Positions 46,449 through 55,575 of a DNA stretch of 64,000 nucleotides are shown piece by piece. Made by a program: the position numbers and the translations under genes. Numbering within the stretch: position 1 is the first letter of the stretch; each line of letters opens with the position of its first letter. The DNA is from Clostridium sp. (GTDB lineage: Bacteria; Bacillota; Clostridia; Clostridiales; Clostridiaceae): contig NZ_JAGHFX010000044.1 in NCBI RefSeq assembly GCF_017888565.1, positions 56,224 to 120,223 of the forward strand, read 5' to 3'. A model generated the notes under the pieces. That model was not told the DNA's origin, ran no database searches, and worked only from the letters and a program-made list of their open reading frames with translations.

Positions 46449-46799
46449 ATGAACAGATTAGCATGTAATGTAAGAAAGTGCAATCATAATTTTTTTGGAA
46501 TGTGTGATAATGATAATATTAAAATTATCAATAAGATAGATGGTGAAATAAAAACATCTTGCATAACATTTGAAAAATATAAAATTTCTAAAAGAGTATT
46601 TATGATAGGAAAAACAGATTTATATATAGATAGATTAGATAAAATTCAAGACAGTTTACTTACTCCATATATAGAGTGTAGTGCAGAAAAATGTTATTAT
46701 AATAAAAAGAAAATATGTTATTCTAGCTATGTTATGATAGGCTCAAACAAAGAAAATGGTAAAATTGAAGGAAGATGTGAATCTTTTAAGGCAAATTAA
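46449..46799 (+). CDS. Tandem DUF1540-like cysteine-rich protein
   Basis: The protein has 116 residues and two similar cysteine-rich units: ACNVRKCNHNFFGMC...SCITF near 5-39 and ECSAEKCYYNKKKIC...RCESF near 76-113. Each has four cysteines in the DUF1540 spacing, which suggests a metal site per unit. The linker KRVFMIGKTDLYIDRL is not cysteine-bearing. The function is not known. Confidence 0.7.
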   Translation: MNRLACNVRKCNHNFFGMCDNDNIKIINKIDGEIKTSCITFEKYKISKRVFMIGKTDLYIDRLDKIQDSLLTPYIECSAEKCYYNKKKICYSSYVMIGSNKENGKIEGRCESFKAN

Positions 46800-46822
46800 A
46801 AAGAATTAAAATACAATATTAT

Positions 46823-46876
46823 AGATATAAGATACTTAGTGTAAATTACTACAATAACTATCTTATATCTTTTTTA
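46823..46876 (+). terminator. Terminator of the DUF1540 gene
   Basis: AGATATAAGATA pairs with TATCTTATATCT (12 of 12) around a 24-base loop, followed by TTTTT. Confidence 0.75.
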
Positions 46877-47062
46877 GTATTAAAAATTGGGTATAAAAAA
46901 ACTAGAATCAATTGTTTTGAGATTATAGTACTTGCTTTATTTTTCATATTCAAAATAATAATTAATATGTTATTATATATATGAGTAAAAATAGATATTT
47001 TTAATTAGCTATGTTGCTAATTAATACTATTTAATAATGTTTAGAAATAAAAGAGGTAAAAA

Positions 47063-47680
47063 ATGAAGAGGTTGTTAATTTCAATATCCAAGATTATTCA
47101 AGGCATAGCGGTAGCTTTATTTACAATTGGATTAAGCGTGATTATATCATTAAATTTAAGAGTTATTTATAGCTACTCGATAGATAAATATAATTTAACA
47201 AGAGTAGGACAACTTTCAAAAGAAGCATTAATGAATGATTATAATATATTATTAAATTACTTACAAAATCCATTTATAAAAAAGTTGAAATTTAATAATT
47301 TTATAATGAGCAATAATGGAGAATTTCATTTTTATGAAGTTAAAAAAATCTTTTTGAATATTTATTTAATTATTATAATCATATCACTAACGTTTATAGT
47401 AATTAAGTTTATTTTAAGGAGATATAATAAAAAGTTTGAACTATTTAAGATTCTTAATTATGGAGCCAATACACTTATAAGTATAATTACAGTATTACTA
47501 GCTTCAATATTCATAGATTTTTCAAAGGCCTTTGTAGTATTTCATAAGATATTTTTTAATAATGATTATTGGGTCTTTGATTCAAAAACAGATCCCATTA
47601 TTGATGTTTTACCAGAAGAAGTATTTAAATTATATGCTATAATAGTGATAGCATTTGTTTTAGGGTTTATAATTCTTTAA
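47063..47680 (+). CDS. TIGR01906-type membrane protein
   Basis: The product has 205 residues and four TM helices, at about 10-32, 95-118, 137-155 and 190-205. The first TM, the external region around ALMNDYNILLNYL, and LKFNNFIMSNNGEFHFYEVKKIF fit the TIGR01906 family of Firmicutes. The role is unknown. The ATG has AGAGGTAAAA upstream. Confidence 0.75.
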   Translation: MKRLLISISKIIQGIAVALFTIGLSVIISLNLRVIYSYSIDKYNLTRVGQLSKEALMNDYNILLNYLQNPFIKKLKFNNFIMSNNGEFHFYEVKKIFLNIYLIIIIISLTFIVIKFILRRYNKKFELFKILNYGANTLISIITVLLASIFIDFSKAFVVFHKIFFNNDYWVFDSKTDPIIDVLPEEVFKLYAIIVIAFVLGFIIL

Positions 47681-47744
47681 AAGATATTTTATTATAAAGA
47701 AAAGAATAAAAACAAATTAACTAAGAATGAAATTCTTATGAAAG

Positions 47745-47770
47745 AGTGAAGGAGTCCCTTCACTTTTCTT
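47745..47770 (+). terminator. Terminator of the TIGR01906 gene
   Basis: AGTGAAGG and CCTTCACT form a perfect 8-base stem with T-rich 3' side. Confidence 0.8.
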
Positions 47771-47954
47771 TTAAATATATAAGTTAGAATAAATGTTAAA
47801 TGTACTCGTTAATTAAACAAATTATTAGTTGATAAATATAATTTTAAGATTTGCAGATAACTTATTTAATTATTAAATATGATTAAGAACGTATGTTTGT
47901 GCTGATAATTATAATAGTTAAATAAATGGTAGATAGTTTTAAGGAGTGTTTTAT

Positions 47955-50387
47955 ATGAAAAATAGAGGCTTAGAAATATTAGAAAAATATTATGGATATA
48001 AAAGCTTTAGAAGAGGGCAAGAAAATATTATAAATAGTATTTTAAGTGGAAATGATGTATTAGCTATAATGCCAACTGGTGGAGGAAAATCAATTTGCTA
48101 TCAAATACCTGCATTATTATTAGATGGAGTAACTATAGTAATATCTCCACTTATATCTTTAATGAAGGATCAAGTTGATGCAATAAAAGAGATGGGAATA
48201 GAATCTGCATATATAAACAGTTCATTAACTTCTAAAGAATTTGAAGAAATAATAACTAATGTTAAAGAAAATAAATACAAAATAATATATGTAGCTCCAG
48301 AAAGATTAGAATCATATGAGTTTATTATGGCTATAACTGAATGTAGAATAAGTCAAATTGCAATAGATGAAGCGCATTGTGTGTCTCAATGGGGACATGA
48401 TTTTAGATCAAGTTATAGAAGAATAAGAAACTTTATTGAAATGTTAAATATAAGACCAATTATAACAGCTTTTACTGCAACAGCAACAGAAGAAGTAAAA
48501 GGGGATATAATAAATTTACTTGGACTTAGAGACCCAAGTTTATTTATAACTGGATTTGATAGAGAAAACTTATTTATTAATATAGAAAAAGGAAATGATA
48601 AAAAAAGTTATATATTAAAATATATAGAGGAAAATAGAGATAGCTCAGGAATAATATATGCAGCAACAAGAAAAGAAGTTGATTATATTTATGAACTATT
48701 AACTTCTAGTGGATATAAAGCTGGTAGATATCATGCAGGGCTAAATGATGAGTTAAGAAAAGAAAATCAAGAAGATTTTATTAAGGATAAAATTAATATA
48801 ATGGTTGCTACAAATGCTTTTGGTATGGGAATAGATAAACCTAATATTAGATTTGTAATTCACTATAACATGCCTAAAAATATAGAAGGCTATTATCAAG
48901 AAATAGGTAGGGCAGGAAGAGATGGAGAAAAAAGTGAATGTATATTATTATTTTCTCCAAGTGATATCCATACACAAAAATATCTAATAGAAGTTAGCAC
49001 TGAAAATATAGAGAGAAAAAATAACCAATATTTAAAACTAAAGCAAATGGTAGATTTAATTTATAGTAATGATTGTTATAGAAAATATATTTTAAATTAT
49101 TTTGGTGAAGCTGTTAGCGAAGATTGTAATAATTGTAGCAGTTGTTTAAGTGAAGGTGAATTAGTAGATAAAACTATAGATGCGCAAAAGGTATTATCAT
49201 GTATTTACAGAATGAAAAAATCCTTTGGAGTTGCAATGGTAGTAGATGTTTTAAGAGGGTCCAAAAATAGTAAGGTTATTAATGCAAAGTTTAATGAGCT
49301 TTCAACTTATGGAATAATGAAGGATTATTCTAATGATGATCTTAAGGTTTTTATAAATACTTTAATTTCTCATGGATATATAGATTATGTAGAAGGTACT
49401 TATCCAGTTATAAAGCTTAATAATAGATCAGTTAAAGTTTTAAAGGGAGAGGAAAAGGTTCAATTTAAGGAAGTTAAAATTAAGAGTACTTCAAATGATA
49501 TTAATACGTTATTTGAAATTTTAAGAGAACTTAGATTTAATATCGCAAATGAAGAAGGGGTTCCGCCTTACATAATATTTGGTGATAATACCCTAAGAGA
49601 AATGAGCACAAAATATCCACTTAATTTAGATGAACTTATGAATATTAGTGGAGTTGGAGAAGTAAAGCTAAATAAATATGGTGAGGCATTTGTTAATGCA
49701 ATTAAAGAGTATGTTGATGAAAATAATATAAAAATAGTTAATAATGAATATAAGAAGAAAAATGAAGAAGTTTATTTGAGTGTTGATAGTAATATAGAAT
49801 TACTATCAAGGTTAAAAGTAATCAGAGGCGAATTTGCTAATAAAGAAAATTCTCTTCCACAAGCTATTTTATCTTTAAATACTTTGAAGGAAATAAGCGG
49901 AAGGTTTCCTTTGAATTTAGAGGAGTTAAAAGATATATCTGGAATAGGACCAAAGAAGATAACAAAGTATGGAAATGAAATAATAGAAGAAGTAAGAAGA
50001 TTTGTAGTAGAAAAAGATTTAGATATAGTTTTTGAAGAAAAAGGAAAAAGAAAAGTAATAATTGATGGAGAAAAGAGATCAAATGAAGAAATAGCTATAG
50101 ATATGGTAAAGGATGGAGTTAATTTAGAATTAATTTCAGAAAGTATTGAGATATCTATTTCAACAATATTAGGATATGTAACAGACTATATAAAGGAAAA
50201 TGGAGAGTTTTCTATTAGTTTAAATTTAAATAAATATTATAATATTGATGATAAAGAAAAGATATTAAAAGCTTGTGAGGTAAATGGTTATGAAAAGGTT
50301 AGTATTTTGAAAAAATATTTACCTGATAATATAAAGTATGAGTCAATAAGGGCAGTAATATTAGAAGAGTATTTTAAAGTATCTTAA
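47955..50387 (+). CDS. recQ: ATP-dependent DNA helicase RecQ
   Basis: The helicase has 810 residues, started at the ATG at 47955, eight bases after AAGGAG. Walker A is MPTGGGKSICYQ near residue 38, Walker B is DEAHCVSQWGHDFR near 141, and GRAGRDG lies near 319. The RQC zinc site has CYRKYILNYFG and CNNCSSC near 388. Two HRDC domains follow (about 515-585 and 615-685), each with a G-x-G-x-x-K hairpin (SGVGEVKLNKYG, SGIGPKKITKYG). A C-terminal helix-turn-helix-like domain ends the protein. Two HRDC domains are more than the one in E. coli RecQ. Confidence 0.93.
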   Translation: MKNRGLEILEKYYGYKSFRRGQENIINSILSGNDVLAIMPTGGGKSICYQIPALLLDGVTIVISPLISLMKDQVDAIKEMGIESAYINSSLTSKEFEEIITNVKENKYKIIYVAPERLESYEFIMAITECRISQIAIDEAHCVSQWGHDFRSSYRRIRNFIEMLNIRPIITAFTATATEEVKGDIINLLGLRDPSLFITGFDRENLFINIEKGNDKKSYILKYIEENRDSSGIIYAATRKEVDYIYELLTSSGYKAGRYHAGLNDELRKENQEDFIKDKINIMVATNAFGMGIDKPNIRFVIHYNMPKNIEGYYQEIGRAGRDGEKSECILLFSPSDIHTQKYLIEVSTENIERKNNQYLKLKQMVDLIYSNDCYRKYILNYFGEAVSEDCNNCSSCLSEGELVDKTIDAQKVLSCIYRMKKSFGVAMVVDVLRGSKNSKVINAKFNELSTYGIMKDYSNDDLKVFINTLISHGYIDYVEGTYPVIKLNNRSVKVLKGEEKVQFKEVKIKSTSNDINTLFEILRELRFNIANEEGVPPYIIFGDNTLREMSTKYPLNLDELMNISGVGEVKLNKYGEAFVNAIKEYVDENNIKIVNNEYKKKNEEVYLSVDSNIELLSRLKVIRGEFANKENSLPQAILSLNTLKEISGRFPLNLEELKDISGIGPKKITKYGNEIIEEVRRFVVEKDLDIVFEEKGKRKVIIDGEKRSNEEIAIDMVKDGVNLELISESIEISISTILGYVTDYIKENGEFSISLNLNKYYNIDDKEKILKACEVNGYEKVSILKKYLPDNIKYESIRAVILEEYFKVS

Positions 50388-50400
50388 ATAAAATTAGAAT

Positions 50401-50436
50401 AAAAAAGGTGTTACTTAAAAGTAACGCCTTTTTTCA
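50401..50436. terminator. Bidirectional terminator between recQ and the dehydrogenase
   Basis: AAAAAAGGTGTTACT pairs with AGTAACGCCTTTTTT (one G-T pair) around a short loop, with A- and T-runs on both sides. Confidence 0.85.
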
Positions 50437-50445
50437 TACTATAAA

Positions 50446-51612
50446 TTAAAGAGCTAATTTTAAAATTTCTAAAGCTTCAGGATAACGTATTTCAACAAAG
50501 TTTCCTACATGATCGCAATGAGCAACTAATTTTCTTGCCATTTCATCTATATGTTCATCGTTAATATTTACATGGTTTAATCTAGTTGGAAGTTCAATTT
50601 TAGTAAAGAAGTTTTCTAAAGCTTCAATACCACGAAGTGCTGTTTCTTCAGGATTATTCATGTTTATATCAATATCAAAAACTCTATTTGCAAATTGAGC
50701 AAACCTATTTACATCATGTTTATAAACGTATTTCATCCAAGCAGGGAATATAATTGCAAGCCCAGCACCATGAGCAATATCATATATTCCGCTTAATTCA
50801 TGTTCTATATCATGTGTTGCCCAATCTCCAACTCTACCCATGCTTAAAGAATCATTATGAGCAACCATGCCTGATAACATGATTTCTGCTCTAGCATTAT
50901 AGTCATTAGGATTTATAGTTAATCTTAAAGCATTATTTATTATTGCCTTTAAGGCACCTTCACATAATCTATCAGTTAAATCAACATATTGTTCATTAGT
51001 AAAGTATCTTTCAAGTATATGAGCAAACATATCTGCAATACCGCAAGAAGTTTGATATTTAGGTAAAGTAAATGTAAGTTCTGGATTTAAAATTGAAAAT
51101 ACGGGTCTTAGTGTAGGATGTCCAGTACTTCTTTTATATAATCCATCTTCGTTTGTTATAACACAACCTGAGCTTGTTTCACTACCAGCAGCTGGTATTG
51201 TTAATATAGTTGCTACTTGCAGACATTTATGATTTATAGGTGTACCTAAAAATAAATCCCAAACATCTCCATCATAATTTACACCAGCAGCTATTGCTTT
51301 AGATGAATCAATAACACTTCCACCACCAACAGCTAATATAAAATCTATATCATTTTTTCTACAAAGTTCTATACCTTCTCTTACAAGTGACACTCTTGGG
51401 TTAGGTTTAACTCCAGAAAGTTCTATTACTTCTATGTTTTCTTTCTTTAATGAATTTATAACTTTATCATATAATCCAGTAGATTTTATACTACCACCAC
51501 CAAAGTGAAGCAATACTTTACTAGCATATTTTTTCACTTCTGCACCAACAGTATTTTCAGTATCTTTTCCAAAGATGATTTCAGTAGCATTTTTATAATT
51601 AAAATTTTTCAT
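50446..51612 (-). CDS. Iron-containing alcohol dehydrogenase (BDH/YugJ type)
   Basis: The protein has 388 residues. The NAD(P)-binding loop is GGGSVIDSSKAIAAG near residue 95. Metal ligands are expected in ADMFAHILERYF near 194-204 and in HELSGIYDIAHGAGLA near 264-280. The family reduces butyraldehyde or similar aldehydes to alcohols. It lies downstream of an aldehyde dehydrogenase on the same strand and has its own promoter. Confidence 0.92.
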   Translation of the reverse strand: MKNFNYKNATEIIFGKDTENTVGAEVKKYASKVLLHFGGGSIKSTGLYDKVINSLKKENIEVIELSGVKPNPRVSLVREGIELCRKNDIDFILAVGGGSVIDSSKAIAAGVNYDGDVWDLFLGTPINHKCLQVATILTIPAAGSETSSGCVITNEDGLYKRSTGHPTLRPVFSILNPELTFTLPKYQTSCGIADMFAHILERYFTNEQYVDLTDRLCEGALKAIINNALRLTINPNDYNARAEIMLSGMVAHNDSLSMGRVGDWATHDIEHELSGIYDIAHGAGLAIIFPAWMKYVYKHDVNRFAQFANRVFDIDINMNNPEETALRGIEALENFFTKIELPTRLNHVNINDEHIDEMARKLVAHCDHVGNFVEIRYPEALEILKLAL

Positions 51613-51650
51613 AAAGTCCTCCTTATATTTGGATATTAAAATATAAATAT

Positions 51651-51679
51651 ATAATACTCTAATAATGAAAAGGTTTCAA
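51651..51679 (-). promoter_or_regulatory. Promoter of the alcohol dehydrogenase
   Basis: On the minus strand TTGAAA and TATTAT are 17 bases apart, 39 bases before the start codon. Confidence 0.55.
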
Positions 51680-51719
51680 GCGATGTGAATGGCATAAAAT
51701 ATAATTTGAATATAAATAT

Positions 51720-53096
51720 TTATTTCATAACTTTCTTTAATAAATTAATTTTATTATTATATGGTGCAAATTTAATTGGAAATTCAATGAAAGTTCCTCT
51801 TTTAATTACAGATTTTTTATGAGTGAATACGTCAAAGCTTGCTTTGCCATGATATGCTCCCATGCCACTTGGACCAACTCCACCAAAAGGTAAATATGAA
51901 GATGCAACATGAATTATAGTATCGTTTATTGTAACTCCACCAGATGTAGTTGAATTTAACACTTTTTCTATTGAAGAAGAATCTTCAGAAAAATAATATA
52001 ATGCAAGAGGCTTATCTTTATTTATTACATAATTTAAAGCTTCATCCAAGCCTGAATATTCTAAGATAGGAAGAATAGGACCGAAAATTTCTTCTTCCAT
52101 GATTAAGCTATTTTCTTTAATATTTATTAAAATAGTTGGTTCCAAATATAGATCTTTTTCGTCAACTGATCCTCCAAAATAGATTTCACCATCATTTAAA
52201 TAGTTTTTTAATCTTAATAATGAATTTTTGTTTACTATGCGTGGAAAATCAGAACTAGATTTTATATTAGATCCAAATTGGAGTAATAATTCTTTTTTTA
52301 ATTCCTTTAGTAATTTTTCTTTAACATCTTTTTGAACTAATATATAATCTGGAGCAACGCAAGTCTGACCAGCATTTAAAAATTTTCCCCAAACTATTCT
52401 TTTGGCAGCTAAATCTAACTTAGCTGAACTATCTATAATACATGGGCTTTTTCCTCCAAGTTCTAAAGTAACTGGAATAAGATTCTTTGATGCTTTTTCC
52501 ATAATTATTTTCCCAACTCTAACGCTTCCAGTAAAGAAAATATAATCGAACTTTAAATCTAGCAAATAAGAAACAGTATCTTTTCCATCTAAAGGATTAA
52601 CAACTCTTATATAATTCTCTTCAAAATTTTCGTTTATTATTTTTTCAAGTAGTAAAGCTATATTTTGAGTGCTTTCTGAAGGCTTAATAATAGCACAGTT
52701 TCCGGCAGATATAGCACCTATTAATGGAGCAATAACTAACTGAAATGGATAGTTAAAAGGTCCTATTATTAATGCTATACCATAAGGGTCTTTATAAATA
52801 TAACTTTTAGCAGGAAAGTGAACAATAGGACTTTGCTTTTTTTCTCTTTTAGACCATTTTCTTAAATTTTTTATATGAAGATTTAATTCATCATAAACTA
52901 TTCCAATCTCAGTTGCATAACTTTCAAAATTTGATTTCCTTAAATCTTTATATAAGGCATCCATTATATCTTGTTCATTTTCTTTTATTATATTTTTAAG
53001 TTTTTTTAAATTATTAATTCTAAAGTTAATGTCTTTTGTCTTATTAGAATAAAAAAACTCTTTTTGATTATTAAATGTATTTAAAATCTTATCCAT
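51720..53096 (-). CDS. Aldehyde dehydrogenase (class 3-like)
   Basis: The enzyme has 458 residues when started at the ATG at 53096, five bases after GGAGG. Another ATG at 53108 lies upstream of the site. The catalytic Cys is in FLNAGQTC near residue 241, the general-base Glu in TLELGGKSP near 208, and the cofactor part includes FTGSVRVGK near 187. It oxidises aldehydes to acids with NAD(P). It is encoded with the alcohol dehydrogenase and divergent from the CsoR-like repressor. Confidence 0.92.
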   Translation of the reverse strand: MDKILNTFNNQKEFFYSNKTKDINFRINNLKKLKNIIKENEQDIMDALYKDLRKSNFESYATEIGIVYDELNLHIKNLRKWSKREKKQSPIVHFPAKSYIYKDPYGIALIIGPFNYPFQLVIAPLIGAISAGNCAIIKPSESTQNIALLLEKIINENFEENYIRVVNPLDGKDTVSYLLDLKFDYIFFTGSVRVGKIIMEKASKNLIPVTLELGGKSPCIIDSSAKLDLAAKRIVWGKFLNAGQTCVAPDYILVQKDVKEKLLKELKKELLLQFGSNIKSSSDFPRIVNKNSLLRLKNYLNDGEIYFGGSVDEKDLYLEPTILINIKENSLIMEEEIFGPILPILEYSGLDEALNYVINKDKPLALYYFSEDSSSIEKVLNSTTSGGVTINDTIIHVASSYLPFGGVGPSGMGAYHGKASFDVFTHKKSVIKRGTFIEFPIKFAPYNNKINLLKKVMK

Positions 53097-53462
53097 TAAA
53101 ACCTCCATAAATTATCACATAAAAATTGAAATTAACATAATAATATTTATATATAACCTTATTATAGCACCTAAAAAGAATAATAAATTAAATATTCTTC
53201 ATAAATAACGAGAGATATATTCTTAAGAATATTTATATGAACTGTAATAAATATTCTATACTAGTTGAAATATATAAATAATAATATCAATTTACATAAA
53301 AGAAAATAAGATATATTTAAGAATTTGAGATTTTATTTTAATAGACTATTTATTAGTTAAAAGGATATTAGTGATAATTCTGAAGATCTTAATTGAAAGA
53401 TATGTATATAAATGTTAAAATATAAATACCCTATAGAGGTATAGTGATGTGGAGGTTTAAAT
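53097..53462. other. Divergent control region between ALDH and CsoR-like genes
   Basis: Minus-strand TGCTATAAT (extended -10) at about 53161-53169 can drive the ALDH gene. A perfect 16-base palindrome ATATTCTTAAGAATAT lies at 53217-53232, with partial copies of ATATTCT at 53192 and 53251. On the right are the promoter and operator of the CsoR-like gene. Confidence 0.5.
53393..53442 (+). promoter_or_regulatory. Promoter and CsoR-type operator
   Basis: TTGAAA (53393) and TAAAAT (53416) have a 17-base spacer. Just after the -10, at 53426-53442, ATACCCTATAGAGGTAT is a CsoR/CstR-like operator with ATACC and GGTAT arms. It covers the likely transcription start and so should autorepress the next gene. 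Confidence 0.72.
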
Positions 53463-53735
53463 ATGGAAGAGGAAAATGAAAAATTAAGAAAAGATATAAT
53501 AAATAGATTAAAAAGAATTGAAGGCCAAGTAAAAGGAATTCAAGGAATGATGGAGAAAAATGTATGTTGTTCTGATATATTAGTTCAAATATCAGCAATT
53601 AGATCAGCAATAAACAGAGTAGGTGGACTAACGATTGAGTATTATGCAAATAATTGCTTAGGTATTGAAGAGGGATCATGTGAGCAAGATACTTTAAAAC
53701 AATTAATAAAAACTATAAATACATTTGTAAAATAA
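53463..53735 (+). CDS. CsoR/CstR-family transcriptional repressor
   Basis: The all-helical repressor has 90 residues. LKRIEGQVKGIQGMM near 16-30 is the family core. The sensing triad of copper CsoR (Cys-His-Cys) appears as C36, Y61 and C65, with an extra C35 beside C36. Loss of the His and retention of two Cys is as in persulfide-sensing CstR rather than copper CsoR. No copper ATPase, chaperone or sulfur gene follows. The neighbours are divergent ALDH/ADH and a T-box asnA. Confidence 0.85.
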   Translation: MEEENEKLRKDIINRLKRIEGQVKGIQGMMEKNVCCSDILVQISAIRSAINRVGGLTIEYYANNCLGIEEGSCEQDTLKQLIKTINTFVK

Positions 53736-53760
53736 ATATTAAAAAACTTTTAATTATCTA

Positions 53761-53789
53761 TTTACAAAATATTAATAAAGTGATAATAT
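53761..53789 (+). promoter_or_regulatory. Promoter of the asnA leader
   Basis: TTTACA and TAATAT are separated by 17 bases, shortly before the T-box leader. Confidence 0.5.
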
Positions 53790-53814
53790 TCTTTATAAAT
53801 AATTGAATTACAGG

Positions 53815-54096
53815 CTATGATGAGAAGAAGTAAAAATAATGTATCTTTTCAGAGAGTTCTACATTTGCTGTGAGTAGAATAAGAAAGTTAATTTGAATAA
53901 CATCTCTGAGCCGTACCCAGAAAGATAACAACTAGTAGGCGGTAACCGGGTTGCGCCCGTTATAGTGCTAGAGTATCTAAGTTTTACTTACGTACTTGAA
54001 GAGTCTATTATTGCGAAGTAATAGTGAATTAAGGTGGCAACATGGAATTATAGCTTTCATCCTTTTATATACATAAAGGATGAAGGCTTTTTTATT
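53815..54096 (+). ncRNA. T-box riboswitch for asparagine before asnA
   Basis: The leader shows stem I parts (GATGAGAAGAAGTA, AGAGAGT, GCTGTGAGTAGAA), then the specifier AAC (Asn) at 53899-53901 within GAATAACATCTCTGAG. A pseudoknot-like block with GGTAACCGGGTTGCGCCCGTTA lies near 53942. The T-box AAGGTGGCAACATGG follows near 54031, with TGGC at 54035-54038 able to pair with the GCCA end of tRNA-Asn. A terminator with TTTTTT at 54053-54096 comes last. Uncharged tRNA-Asn should prevent termination and turn on asnA. Confidence 0.9.
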
Positions 54097-54170
54097 TGTA
54101 ATAAAACTATTTACTCTTGGGGATTTGATTATTTAAATTTAAATATTTATTTAAAGGGGGAGCTTTTAAA

Positions 54171-55184
54171 ATGAAAGTAGAAGGAATAATAATACCAGAA
54201 GGCTACAAAAGTAGTACAACATTAATTGAAACAGAGGTTCATATTAAAAAAATTAAAGACTTCTTTGAAAAAAAACTAGCGGAAAATTTAAAGTTAACAA
54301 GAGTTTCAGCACCATTATTTGTTGACGCACAAAGTGGTGTTAATGATAATTTAAATGGCATAGAAAGACCAGTAAAATTTGATGTGTTAGCAACTGGAAA
54401 TGATGTAGAAATAGTTCATTCATTAGCTAAATGGAAGAGGTTAAGTCTTCATAGATATGGATTCAAAGTATCGGAAGGGTTATATACTGATATGAATGCA
54501 ATAAGAAGAGATGAAGAATTAGATAATTTACATTCTATTTATGTAGACCAATGGGATTGGGAAAAAGTTATAGATAAAAAAGATAGAACTGAAGAAAAAC
54601 TAAAGGAAGTAGTAAGATGTATATATGATGTTTTTAAAGAAACTGAAAAGTATGTTCATAAGGATTTAATAGAGGGTCAAGATAAGTTGCCAGAAGAAAT
54701 ATTTTTTATAACTACTCAAGAATTAGAAGACAAGTATCCAGAATACACTCCAAAAGAAAGAGAAGATGCTATATGTAAAGAATATAAAGCAGTATTTTTA
54801 ATGAAAGTTGGGGGTGTTTTAAAATCTGGAGAAAAGCATGATGGAAGAAGTCCAGACTATGATGATTGGAATTTAAATGGGGATATATTATTTTGGTATC
54901 CGCTTTTAGATAGGGCTGTAGAGTTATCTTCAATGGGAATAAGAGTAGATGAAAAAGCATTAGATTATCAACTGAAAATTTCAGGAAATGATGATAGAAG
55001 AAGTTTAGATTTTCATAGGATGTTATTAAACGGAGAATTACCTTATACAATAGGGGGAGGAATAGGCCAATCTAGAATTTGTATGTATTTATTAAATAAA
55101 GCTCATATAGGAGAAGTACAAGCAAGTACATGGGATGAGAAAAATTTAAAAGTATGTAGAGAAAACGACATAAACTTATTATAA
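54171..55184 (+). CDS. asnA: Aspartate-ammonia ligase
   Basis: The enzyme has 337 residues and makes asparagine from aspartate, ammonia and ATP. It is related to class II tRNA synthetases. [25 protein letters not shown] near residue 64, DQWDWEKV near 125, GKSPDYD-like [10 protein letters not shown] near 224, and [14 protein letters not shown] near 297 are family blocks. It is read behind a T-box for tRNA-Asn, which supports the call. AAAGGGGGAG lies upstream of the ATG. Confidence 0.96.
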   Translation: MKVEGIIIPEGYKSSTTLIETEVHIKKIKDFFEKKLAENLKLTRVSAPLFVDAQSGVNDNLNGIERPVKFDVLATGNDVEIVHSLAKWKRLSLHRYGFKVSEGLYTDMNAIRRDEELDNLHSIYVDQWDWEKVIDKKDRTEEKLKEVVRCIYDVFKETEKYVHKDLIEGQDKLPEEIFFITTQELEDKYPEYTPKEREDAICKEYKAVFLMKVGGVLKSGEKHDGRSPDYDDWNLNGDILFWYPLLDRAVELSSMGIRVDEKALDYQLKISGNDDRRSLDFHRMLLNGELPYTIGGGIGQSRICMYLLNKAHIGEVQASTWDEKNLKVCRENDINLL

Positions 55185-55239
55185 TCTATTAAATAAAGAA
55201 TAATTAATATTTATTACTAATAATAGTTATTAAATAACA

Positions 55240-55267
55240 TTGACAAATAAAAATAATTATTTATAAT
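55240..55267 (+). promoter_or_regulatory. Promoter of the ferredoxin gene
   Basis: TTGACA at 55240 and TATAAT at 55262 are 16 bases apart, 75 bases before the start codon. Confidence 0.65.
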
Positions 55268-55341
55268 TATGATATATTAAGTTATAAATGTACATTAACT
55301 TTTTTAGATTTAAGGTAATGTAAATAAAGGAGGCGAATTGC

Positions 55342-55530
55342 ATGAAGGCATTTGTTGACGAAAATACATGTATATCTTGTGGACTTTGCGAAGGAGTCTG
55401 TCCAGAAGTATTTTCATTAGAAACAGGAGTTTCAGTTGCTATAGAAGGAACTGTTGCAGCAGAATTGGAAGATGCAACAAGAGAAGCTTGTGAAAGCTGT
55501 CCAGTAACAGCTATTTCAATAGAAGAGTAA
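55342..55530 (+). CDS. Ferredoxin, single 4Fe-4S type
   Basis: The acidic electron carrier has 62 residues and the motif CISCGLCEGVCP near 11-22 and CESCP near 50. It carries one cluster, and the extra Cys pair may form a disulfide, as in Thermotoga- and Desulfovibrio-type ferredoxins. AAAGGAGGCG precedes the ATG. It is transcribed alone between a strong promoter and a terminator. Confidence 0.92.
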   Translation: MKAFVDENTCISCGLCEGVCPEVFSLETGVSVAIEGTVAAELEDATREACESCPVTAISIEE

Positions 55531-55534
55531 TTTA

Positions 55535-55575
55535 AAAGCCATACACTAAATAATAAGGTGTATGGCTTTATTTTT
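55535..55575. terminator. Bidirectional terminator
   Basis: AAAGCCATACAC and GTGTATGGCTTT form a perfect 12-base stem. It overlaps the end of the convergent exporter gene. Confidence 0.85.

Noticed and set aside
54769..55050. Minus-strand frame inside asnA
   Set aside because: Reverse-strand shadow of a well conserved enzyme, without a ribosome site.
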